64,000 bases of DNA, from contig CP121321.1 of NCBI GenBank assembly GCA_043585095.1, positions 2,046,001-2,110,000 of the forward strand, in the 5' to 3' direction. This document shows, in pieces, positions 54,101 to 60,923 of the stretch. Position 1 is the first letter of the stretch. Every line of letters begins with the position of its first letter. The notes under the pieces are model-generated. The model had not been told where the DNA came from and did not search any database. It was given only the letters and a program-made list of their open reading frames with translations. The DNA is from JANQIO01 sp043585095. Lineage in GTDB: Bacteria; Pseudomonadota; Gammaproteobacteria; Pseudomonadales; Halieaceae. A program made the position numbers and the translations under genes.

Positions 54101-54390
54101 GGAAAGACTACTTCAGGCACAGCCGGAAAGTGATCAGAGATAAGCGCTGGCCTGCTCTAAGACAGCAGGTTTTACGCAGAGACAAGCTTGAATGCTTACA
54201 ATGTGGGGCTAAGACAGACCTACAGATAGACCATATCCAGCCAGTCAGGGATGCCCCCGAACTGGCGTTTGATATCCATAACCTGGCTACACGATGTCGC
54301 CGGTGTCATTCACGCAAGACGCGGAAAGAAGTCATGCCTCCACTCTCCCCTGAGCGGGAAAAGTGGCGTGACTTTGTTCACCTACTATGA
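54097..54390 (+). CDS. HNH endonuclease (element B)
   Basis: 97 residues from ATG 54097, overlapping the terminase stop (ATGA). It has zinc-binding Cys pairs CLQCG and CRRCH around the catalytic IDHIQPVRD and HNL...RCHSRKT, the phage packaging-associated HNH type. Such nucleases partner terminases in HK97-like phages and in capsid-forming satellites that package from a cos site, so element B may use cos packaging. Confidence 0.92.
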   Translation: MRKDYFRHSRKVIRDKRWPALRQQVLRRDKLECLQCGAKTDLQIDHIQPVRDAPELAFDIHNLATRCRRCHSRKTRKEVMPPLSPEREKWRDFVHLL

Positions 54391-54399
54391 GGACGCGTC

Positions 54400-55653
54400 A
54401 TGCTCGATTCAGTGAAAATTCAAAAGCGGCAATCTGAGATTCGCCAAGAACTTGCCACGCTGGCAGGAAAAGAAAGCCCGGATGAAAATGAAGTCCGGTC
54501 CATGTCCGATCTGGACACTGAGTACACCACCAATGAGACCCGCTACCGGGCAGCGCTCATTGCTGAGGATCAGGAGCGCAAAGAGGCCGGTGTGGAATTT
54601 GAAGAACGGTCTGAGAAAGAATTCTCTGATCTGATCTCCAACTTCGAGGTCCGCCAAATCGCCATGGCGCTGGACGAAGGTTCACCGCTGTCTGGCCAGA
54701 CTGCGGAAGTGGTCCAAGAAATGCGCCAGCAAGGGGGCTATCAAGGCATTCCGATTCCGTTCCTCGCGCTAGAGCAACGTGCTGGGGAGACCATCGCGAG
54801 TGGTACGCCCGATCCCATCAGCACCCGTCCTCTGATCGAGCGCCTTTTCCCCAACAGTGTGGCCGCTGCAATGGTTGGCCAGCTTGTCTCCATCAACAGT
54901 GGTGAAACGGAGTGGCCAGTGGCGACTCAAGGCGCAACCACAGGCTGGGCGACCAGCGAAACGGGGGATGTTGGTTCACCACAAGAGTTTCAGACGATTG
55001 ACCGCGCACTGGCACCAGATCACAACTTGGGGTGTCAGATGGTGCTGACCCGCAAAACCATGAAGCAAAGCGGTGGAGCACTAGAACAAGCGGTACGCCG
55101 TGACATGAATTCCTCCATTTCCACAGCCATTGATAAAGCGGTATTCCTTGGTGCCGGTTCTGGTGGCGAGCCATTGGGCCTGATCCCCGGTGCCGCAACC
55201 TACGGCTTCACAGAAACGGCTGTGAACGGCACAGCTACCTACAACGCACTGCGAGCAGAGGCCACCAAGTTCCTGATTGCCAATGCCGGTGGCTACAGCA
55301 ACGTGCGTCTTCTGTTCCGAACAGAGCTACTAGACCAGCTTGATGATCAGGTTATCGAGGTGGGCAGCGGTCTCACTGATCTGGATCGACTGGAGAAAAA
55401 GCTAGGCGCTGTGATCACCACAGCCAATGCCCTCGAAGCGCCAACAGGCTCACCCGTAGAGTCTAAAGCCGTGATGACCACAAATGTGGGCGGGGTCGCT
55501 CCCTTCTTCATCGGCCAATGGGGTGGGATTGACTTGATCCGTGATCCCTACAGCAAAGCGGCATCCGGTCAGCTCAAGCTCACGGCCATCGTGACCATGG
55601 ATGTGACTGCATCCCGGTCAGCACAGGTTCGCATCCTTACTGACCTTCAGTGA
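54400..55653 (+). CDS. HK97-family major capsid protein (element B)
   Basis: 417 residues. The N-terminal ~110 residues are a charged coiled-coil delta (scaffold) domain (MLDSVKIQKRQSEIRQELAT...), expected to be cut off by the protease. The mature fold region follows, with the typical segment AVRRDMNSSISTAIDKAVFLGAGSG and the C-terminal strand DPYSKAASGQLKLTAIVTMDV. The stop lies 9 bp before the protease gene. Confidence 0.92.
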   Translation: MLDSVKIQKRQSEIRQELATLAGKESPDENEVRSMSDLDTEYTTNETRYRAALIAEDQERKEAGVEFEERSEKEFSDLISNFEVRQIAMALDEGSPLSGQTAEVVQEMRQQGGYQGIPIPFLALEQRAGETIASGTPDPISTRPLIERLFPNSVAAAMVGQLVSINSGETEWPVATQGATTGWATSETGDVGSPQEFQTIDRALAPDHNLGCQMVLTRKTMKQSGGALEQAVRRDMNSSISTAIDKAVFLGAGSGGEPLGLIPGAATYGFTETAVNGTATYNALRAEATKFLIANAGGYSNVRLLFRTELLDQLDDQVIEVGSGLTDLDRLEKKLGAVITTANALEAPTGSPVESKAVMTTNVGGVAPFFIGQWGGIDLIRDPYSKAASGQLKLTAIVTMDVTASRSAQVRILTDLQ

Positions 55654-55662
55654 GGTGCAACC

Positions 55663-56286
55663 ATGCTATTTGGCGGCATTGAAAATGGCGGGCTAGAAGT
55701 CCGCCGTGAGGGGAAACAAACCCGCATCAGCGGGAGTTTCCCTTATAGCTCTCTAGCCATTCTGAGTGATGGCGGAAAGCGTGGGCGACCCCGGAAAGAG
55801 CAATTCAAATCTGGGGCGTTCTCGCATTCTGTTCAAAGCGAGACACAGGAAATCCACCTTCTGTTGGGCCATGACTTTGGAAAGCCGTTAGCCAGCAAGC
55901 TGTCTGGATCGCTCCAGCTTGAGGATCGGGCAGACGCTTTGGTGTTTAGTGCTGTGCTAGCAGATGGACTGCTCGATACATCGCACGGCAAGGACGCTCT
56001 AGCCATGCTGTCTACGGGATTGATCGCCGGTATATCTCCCGGCTTTCGGATACCGCCTGAGCGGACTGTACCAAATGCGGAAACCGTCGAGGACGAAGAC
56101 CCCTCAGAGGGAACCGCCCTCATAAGGACAGTAAATGCGGCGATTCTGTATGAACTGTCACTGGTGACACGTCCAGCCTATCCAGAAACCACTGTAGAAA
56201 ACCGGAATTGGAACGTCACAAGTGCAATTAACTGCAATCGCGTCAGTGCAATCAATTGCAATACTCGCTACCGATGGAGGCTCTAA
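55663..56286 (+). CDS. HK97-family prohead protease (element B)
   Basis: 207 residues. Maturation protease with the catalytic His in LLGHDFGKPLAS and Ser in STGLIAGISPGF, followed by YELSLVTRPAYPET, all typical of the HK97 prohead protease. The C-terminal tail repeats SAINCN twice, encoded by two near-palindromic TGCAAT..TGCA units. Unusually, it follows rather than precedes the capsid gene. The TAA overlaps the next ATG (TAATG). Confidence 0.9.
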   Translation: MLFGGIENGGLEVRREGKQTRISGSFPYSSLAILSDGGKRGRPRKEQFKSGAFSHSVQSETQEIHLLLGHDFGKPLASKLSGSLQLEDRADALVFSAVLADGLLDTSHGKDALAMLSTGLIAGISPGFRIPPERTVPNAETVEDEDPSEGTALIRTVNAAILYELSLVTRPAYPETTVENRNWNVTSAINCNRVSAINCNTRYRWRL

Positions 56287-56846
56287 TGGAGCTACTGAAG
56301 TTTGAAGAAGCGGAACCCGCCAGCGTTCCCACATTGACGGTCCACACTGACGGAGCCTCCAGCACGGTAGAGCCTGATCACACAATCTGGCGACGAATCG
56401 AGACGTACATCTCGCACCGCTGGACCGCCCGCCAGTGTGTCTGGACAGTCAAGGGGCCGGGTATCTGGGTGTCTCACCTCTCACCAATATCAAATCTCAC
56501 CGCAGATGTATGGGACGAAGTGACATACACATGGAGTGCTTACACACCAATTCAGTCTCCAACAGGCGGATTCGAGTTCAGCGGCTACAAGACCTACAAA
56601 ATCACCGCCACGGTGGGCGATACAGTGGCAGGGGTGCCTCAATTAGTAGTGGATGCCTATTCACGCCTTAAAGCGTATCTCGAAGATTCTAACGCCCTCT
56701 CCGTCCCCGTTGGCAGCAATAGCTACTCCCAGAAAATTGGGGAAAACGGAATAGACGAATCACTCGACCGCTCACCCAACTACCTTGCACGCGCCATGCA
56801 GTATTCCGGTGCGGGTGATTTGTTAAGACGTTACCGGAGAGTCTAA
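56286..56846 (+). CDS. Head-tail connector protein, gp6/gp8-like (element B)
   Basis: 186 residues from the ATG at 56286, overlapping the protease stop by one base, with GGAGG five bases upstream. The N-terminal helical segment (EPDHTIWRRIETYISHRWTARQCVW) and the two-part fold resemble HK97 gp6 and phiE125 gp8-type connectors that sit under the portal and receive the tail. Assignment is by position and general pattern. The stop overlaps the portal ATG (TAATG). Confidence 0.7.
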   Translation: MELLKFEEAEPASVPTLTVHTDGASSTVEPDHTIWRRIETYISHRWTARQCVWTVKGPGIWVSHLSPISNLTADVWDEVTYTWSAYTPIQSPTGGFEFSGYKTYKITATVGDTVAGVPQLVVDAYSRLKAYLEDSNALSVPVGSNSYSQKIGENGIDESLDRSPNYLARAMQYSGAGDLLRRYRRV

Positions 56847-57907
56847 TGGGCTGGAAATTCTGGCAGAAAAACGAGACTGAAACGCGGGCCGCTGCCCAAG
56901 GCTTCACAACGGATATGCTGGCGGCGCGTGAGTCCTATCTGGCGGGCCAATCTGGTTTGGCAGAGCTAACGGGGACTGTCCAAAGCTGCGTCAGCCTCTG
57001 GGAGAACGGTTTGAGTATCGCTGAGGTGAAAGGCACAGAAAGCCTCACGCCTCCCCTACTCGCTTTGGTGGGCAGAATGCTGGCATTGCGAGGTGAATGT
57101 GTCTTGTATGACACACCCACTGGGCTTGTCCCTGTTAGCGATTGGGACCTTACGACAAAGGCTGGGATACCTCGCGCCTATCGACTAACAATCAGTGAAG
57201 TTGGCGGGGGCGTTTCTCAAACCGCTCTGGCCAGCGAAGTGCTGCACTTTCGTATTGGCTCAGATGTGGCAGCTCCATGGTCTGGCCGCTCTCCCCTTGC
57301 GAGAGCCAACCTCACAGCCAGCATGCTCCAAGCCATTGAATCTGCATTAGCAGAGGTCTACCAATCCGCCTCTCTTGGGTCACAGGTTCTGCCGTTTCCG
57401 GAATCTCCGGAGACCGATCTGGAGCAACTTGGACAGCAGTTCAAAGGGAAACGTGGCCGGATCATGCTGCGAGAATCCGTAAACGTAACCGCAGCCGGTG
57501 GGCCAACCCCCCAAACAGACTGGAAACCCCAAGACCTCAGCCCTGACTTATCCAAGTCCATGACAGGAGAAAACCTCGAAGCTTCACGAGGATCAATACT
57601 GGGTGTCTACGGAGTGCTGCCTGCTTTGTTCAATTCGAGTGTGACTGGTCCATTGGTGCGGGAGGCGCAGAGGCATCTAGCACAATGGATGCTCCAACCG
57701 ATTGCGAATCTGATTGCAGAAGAAACCAGCATCAAATTGGGGGACGCCGTAGGTATTGATGTGATGAAGCCGCTGCAAGCGTATGACGCTGGCGGTAGAG
57801 CGAGAGCGGTAACGTCAGTGATTCAAGCATTGGCGTTGGCCAAGGAAGCTGGGGTGGATGCGGATGAGGCACTTAATCTGGTGAACTGGGAGCAACAAAA
57901 AACTTGA
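56846..57907 (+). CDS. Phage portal protein, HK97 family (element B)
   Basis: 353 residues forming the ring at the packaging vertex. Family features include the early AALTG-like SCVSLWENGLSIAEV, the central HFRIGSDVAAPWSGRSPLARA, and the late stem region SITGENLEASRGSILGVYGVLPALF-like segment with the C-terminal LIAEETSIKLG. It is somewhat shorter than typical portals (~400) but shows no break. It is the last plus-strand gene of the satellite. Confidence 0.88.
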   Translation: MGWKFWQKNETETRAAAQGFTTDMLAARESYLAGQSGLAELTGTVQSCVSLWENGLSIAEVKGTESLTPPLLALVGRMLALRGECVLYDTPTGLVPVSDWDLTTKAGIPRAYRLTISEVGGGVSQTALASEVLHFRIGSDVAAPWSGRSPLARANLTASMLQAIESALAEVYQSASLGSQVLPFPESPETDLEQLGQQFKGKRGRIMLRESVNVTAAGGPTPQTDWKPQDLSPDLSKSMTGENLEASRGSILGVYGVLPALFNSSVTGPLVREAQRHLAQWMLQPIANLIAEETSIKLGDAVGIDVMKPLQAYDAGGRARAVTSVIQALALAKEAGVDADEALNLVNWEQQKT

Positions 57908-57918
57908 TGGCTGTGTAG

Positions 57919-58395
57919 TTATTCAGATGCGAAAGTAACGTATTTTCTTGTAGCGACCCAATCCAGCGATTCTGGATCATAACCCTTCTTTACATCGAGT
58001 GCCCGGAAGCACAACACGTACGTCTCATTAGTCTGCAAGATTTTATCGGAAGAAAATGGAGAGTCATACTCACTAATGGTTTGGTAACTATAAACCGCCA
58101 AATTGTCACTAAAGCTTGGCCGTTTTGCAGCGACATTCCAAGTAACTTTGTCTACCGTCCTTCCGCTGAGATTACTCACAGTGACGTACAACGGAAACTC
58201 TTCCGAACAGCGCTGCTCATCATAAGCGATCTCCACTTTAACGGCGTCACGCTCTTTACGTCGCTGCTCACTATTATAGTTTTCCATAAAAAGGAGTGCA
58301 CCAAATCCCAGCGCTAAGATACCGATCAACGCTCCCACTTGTTTTGGGAAAACAATGAGAAGTAATACACCAACGATTGCAGCTATCCAAACCAT
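57919..58395 (-). CDS. Small membrane protein of unknown function, satellite cargo
   Basis: 158 residues. Two adjacent membrane helices fill the first ~40 residues (MVWIAAIVGVLLLIVFPKQV; GALIGILALGFGALLFM). A beta-rich soluble domain follows, with a Cys near 63 and another near 129 (QRCSEEFPLYVTVSNLSGRTV; YVLCFRALDV). On the strand opposite to the capsid genes, 11 bp past the portal stop and 28 bp from its partner gene, it belongs to the accessory end of the element. Candidate roles are superinfection exclusion or anti-phage defence; none is shown by the sequence. Confidence 0.65.
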   Translation of the reverse strand: MVWIAAIVGVLLLIVFPKQVGALIGILALGFGALLFMENYNSEQRRKERDAVKVEIAYDEQRCSEEFPLYVTVSNLSGRTVDKVTWNVAAKRPSFSDNLAVYSYQTISEYDSPFSSDKILQTNETYVLCFRALDVKKGYDPESLDWVATRKYVTFASE

Positions 58396-58423
58396 CCGGG
58401 AATCCTGTCATCTAAGAGTGTTA

Positions 58424-59014
58424 TTAGCTGATATTCGGCAGCTTACTTAGGATTACATTGGCTTGGTTTTTGTGCCTGTTCAATCCAGCAACCAATTCCG
58501 GCATGCCTCGTTCTAAATTATCTAGCTCATTAGACTCAGCCGACATCGCGTCTGTCACGACTCTTTTTGCTTCTTCGATATCGATGCCGGGGTTTCGAAT
58601 TCTGAAATCCTGTAGCTGGGTTTTATATATCCTATCAATGTCGTACTTACGCTGCTGAGCATTTCTTAACTGAAGAAGGTGTTGTGCACTTTTTCTATAG
58701 TACTGATAAACCGTCTTTCTAAGCTCATTGTCAGGAATAAGGGTGAGCCAGTCTCGATTATTGGTGTAAACGTGCCGGGACTCGAATAGCTCATCAATTA
58801 AGTTGAACCAAACAGTATGGCTCTTTTGCCAATCCTCGATTACACGGTCGTATAGTTCCACGGATGTGCTCAAATCATCCGTCATTCCTGCTATGAGCAA
58901 ATTTCTTGAGTGACTTATCCTGCTAGCCTCTAATCGAGACTGGAGAAACCAGCCCGTGCAAGCGGCTAAAAACCCGCCCAGAATGGTTGCCAAAATTTCC
59001 ATATCGAAATCCAT
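58424..59014 (-). CDS. Membrane-anchored helical protein of unknown function, satellite cargo
   Basis: 196 residues. One N-terminal helix (about 8-24, ATILGGFLAACTGWFLQSRL) is followed by an almost wholly helical cytoplasmic domain rich in charged residues (EVELYDRVIEDWQKSH-like pattern, YYRKSAQHLLQLRNAQQRKYDID). It is upstream of and probably co-transcribed with the 158-residue membrane protein. No family recognised. The pair sits next to the right attachment site, the usual cargo position in satellites. Confidence 0.65.
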   Translation of the reverse strand: MDFDMEILATILGGFLAACTGWFLQSRLEASRISHSRNLLIAGMTDDLSTSVELYDRVIEDWQKSHTVWFNLIDELFESRHVYTNNRDWLTLIPDNELRKTVYQYYRKSAQHLLQLRNAQQRKYDIDRIYKTQLQDFRIRNPGIDIEEAKRVVTDAMSAESNELDNLERGMPELVAGLNRHKNQANVILSKLPNIS

Positions 59015-59155
59015 ATCAGCTTAAACCACACACAAGTGGAACGAATTGCCTAGGCAAACATAGTACGGAGTCGCCCAATTCATGTATACCAGAGAGTACA
59101 CTTAAAGGGCGACCACATATAAAACGTATGTTAATCAATAGGTTAAGGCTGGAAA

Positions 59156-59246
59156 TGGCGGAGAAGGAGGGATTCGAACCCTCGATACGCTATTAACGTA
59201 TACTCCCTTAGCAGGGGAGCGCCTTCGACCACTCGGCCACTTCTCC
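59156..59246 (-). tRNA. tRNA-Ser (anticodon GCU)
   Basis: 91-nt class II tRNA with encoded CCA: acceptor GGAGAAG/CTTCTCC, D-arm GGCCGAGTGGTCGAAGGC, anticodon arm CTCCC-CTGCTAA-GGGAG, long variable arm (TACGTTAATAGCGTA), T-arm GAGGG-TTCGAAT-CCCTC. Its 3' 26 bases are repeated at 48358-48383, marking it as the integration site of element B. Confidence 0.97.
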
Positions 59247-59257
59247 GGAGGGGCGGC

Positions 59258-59285
59258 ATCATACCATAATGGCCTCTAAATCAAA
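59258..59285 (-). promoter_or_regulatory. Candidate promoter of tRNA-Ser
   Basis: Minus-strand -10 TATGAT (59258-59263) and a -35-like TTTGAT (59280-59285) at 16-bp spacing, followed by a GC-rich discriminator (GCCGCCCC). It lies between csrA and the tRNA. Confidence 0.5.
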
Positions 59286-59319
59286 GGCTTCCGGGGAGTT
59301 TCAGGGCCAGTTTCCGGGC

Positions 59320-59511
59320 TCAGCTTTCCGGGGGTTCAGCGTCGTCGTCTTCACCCTGTATTCGGTTGTAAATTTCCTCACGGTGAACTGCCACGTCGCG
59401 CGGCGCATTGACGCCTAAACGGACCTGATTGCCCTTCACGCCGAGCACCGTAATGGTGATGTCATCGCCTACCATCAGGGTCTCGTCCACTCTTCTTGTG
59501 AGAATCAGCAT
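59320..59511 (-). CDS. csrA: Carbon storage regulator CsrA
   Basis: 63-residue RNA-binding translational regulator. The sequence MLILTRRVDETLMVGDDITI is almost invariant, with the RNA-contacting N-terminal LTRR and C-terminal VHREEIYNRI (Arg44 equivalent) present. The C-terminus has an acidic extension (GEDDDAEPPES). GGGAG lies eight bases before the ATG. Its 176-bp leader has three 22-bp tandem repeats. Position between lysC/alaS and tRNA-Ser is the common gammaproteobacterial order. Confidence 0.97.
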   Translation of the reverse strand: MLILTRRVDETLMVGDDITITVLGVKGNQVRLGVNAPRDVAVHREEIYNRIQGEDDDAEPPES

Positions 59512-59546
59512 AGTTTTGTACTCCCTTTCCCTGTGGGTACCCGGCT

Positions 59547-59612
59547 CGCTTCGCGCTTTACAGAAGATCGCTTCCTGCTTTACAAAAGACCGCTTCGCAC
59601 TTTACAGACAAA
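59547..59612. repeat. Three 22-bp tandem repeats in the csrA leader
   Basis: Units start at 59547, 59569 and 59591 and share CGCTTC, then a CTTTACA core. Read in the csrA direction they give repeated TGTAAAG and GAAGCG segments with GGA in the middle copy. They lie between 36 and 101 bp upstream of the csrA ATG and may be regulator or RNA-binding sites. Confidence 0.75.
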
Positions 59613-59687
59613 AAGCCAGGACGAAGGTTCAGTCTTCAACCCGCGTCGCCTTTGTCTAAGTATTGACCAATCTGGCGGATTTGCCAG

Positions 59688-60923
59688 TCAGTCCTCCTGG
59701 ACGGATTCCGTGTCCAAGCCAAACGCTGAGTGCAAAGAGCGCACTGCCAACTCAATGAACTTCTCATCGATGATCACGGATATCTTGATTTCAGAGGTGC
59801 TGATCATCTGGATATTGATGCCAACCTCGGCGAGAGTTCGGAACATGGCGCTGGCGACACCCGCATGGGAGCGCATGCCGACTCCAACCAAAGACACTTT
59901 TGCGATTTTGTCATCGGTCACCACTTCACGTGCGCCCAGCTCTGCAGCCACCTTGTCCATAATGGCCTTCGCGCGGTCCATATCACCGCGGTTTACAGTA
60001 AAGGTGAAGTCGGTCGTGCCATCTTCGGAAACGTTCTGCACAATCACGTCGACTTCAATATTGGCCTCACCCACCGGACCGAGAATTCGGTATGCCACGC
60101 CGGGGGTATCCGGCACGCCAAGAACGGTGATTTTGGCTTCGTCGCGGGTAAAGGCGATGCCCGCCACCGTTGGGTTTTCCATGTCACTCTCCTGCTCAAG
60201 ACGAATCAGCGTTCCCGGTCCGTCCTGAAAACTGTGTAAAACGCGAAGGGGCACGCTGTATTTGCCGGCAAACTCGACGGCGCGAATCTGCAGCACTTTT
60301 GAGCCCATGCTGGCCATCTCCAGCATTTCTTCAAAGGTAATAGAATCGAGGCGCCTGGCGCCGTCCACCATGCGCGGGTCGGTTGTGTAGACTCCATCGA
60401 CATCAGTGTAAATCTGGCACTCATCGGCTTTAAGCGCAGCGGCCAGCGCAACGGCCGTTGTATCAGACCCCCCGCGTCCCAGCGTCGTTATATTGCCTTG
60501 CTCATCAACGCCCTGAAAACCTGCCACCACAAGTACATGGCCTTCATCCAGATCAGCGTGCAGCCGTTGATCGTCGATTTCCCGGATGCGAGCCTTGGTG
60601 TGCGCGTCGTCGGTGAGGATGCGGACCTGGCTGCCGGTATAAGACTTGGCTTTCACGCCTCGCTTGTTCAGCGCCATGCTCAGCAGTGCCGTGGTGACCT
60701 GTTCACCGGTAGAAACCAGCACGTCCATCTCTCGCGGTGTCGGGGCTTTATCAATCTCGTGAGCCATTTCAATCAGCCGATTGGTTTCGCCAGACATTGC
60801 CGATACGACGACCACCATGCTATGACCATCATGTCGAAACCGTGCGACTTTATCCGCGACCTGTTCGATCTTTTCGACGGTGCCCACAGAGGTCCCGCCG
60901 AATTTTTGCACCAGCAGGCTCAT
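59688..60923 (-). CDS. lysC: Aspartate kinase
   Basis: Phosphorylates aspartate, the first step towards lysine, threonine and methionine. 411 residues from the ATG at 60921-60923 (MSLLVQKFGGTSVGTVEKIE), with the KFGGTSV motif, a central nucleotide-binding region (GRGGSDTTAVALA, TDVDGVYTTDPR) and two C-terminal ACT domains for feedback control (TVLGVPDTPGVAYRI; VSLVGVGMRSHAGVASAMF). The start overlaps the alaS stop by four bases (ATGA), so it is coupled to alaS. Confidence 0.96.
   Translation of the reverse strand: MSLLVQKFGGTSVGTVEKIEQVADKVARFRHDGHSMVVVVSAMSGETNRLIEMAHEIDKAPTPREMDVLVSTGEQVTTALLSMALNKRGVKAKSYTGSQVRILTDDAHTKARIREIDDQRLHADLDEGHVLVVAGFQGVDEQGNITTLGRGGSDTTAVALAAALKADECQIYTDVDGVYTTDPRMVDGARRLDSITFEEMLEMASMGSKVLQIRAVEFAGKYSVPLRVLHSFQDGPGTLIRLEQESDMENPTVAGIAFTRDEAKITVLGVPDTPGVAYRILGPVGEANIEVDVIVQNVSEDGTTDFTFTVNRGDMDRAKAIMDKVAAELGAREVVTDDKIAKVSLVGVGMRSHAGVASAMFRTLAEVGINIQMISTSEIKISVIIDEKFIELAVRSLHSAFGLDTESVQED

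Larger units (their letters stand above)
48358..59181. mobile_element. Element B: capsid-forming phage-satellite-like (cf-PICI-like) element in tRNA-Ser(GCU)
   Basis: A 10.8-kb element between 26-bp direct repeats of the tRNA-Ser 3' end. Plus-strand order: P4-type integrase, AlpA regulator, two unknown or HTH proteins plus a large HNH-like protein, terminase large subunit, HNH nuclease, HK97 major capsid, prohead protease, head-tail connector, portal. Two minus-strand unknown genes close the right end. Tail, tape-measure, lysis and recognisable replication genes are absent. This content matches capsid-forming PICIs, which build their own small heads and take tails from a helper phage. A degraded HK97-like prophage is the alternative, but every head gene is intact and tightly packed. 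Confidence 0.78.

Noticed and set aside
48358..59181. Complete prophage
   Set aside because: All tail, lysis and recognisable replication genes are missing while head and packaging genes are complete, so a satellite explains it better.
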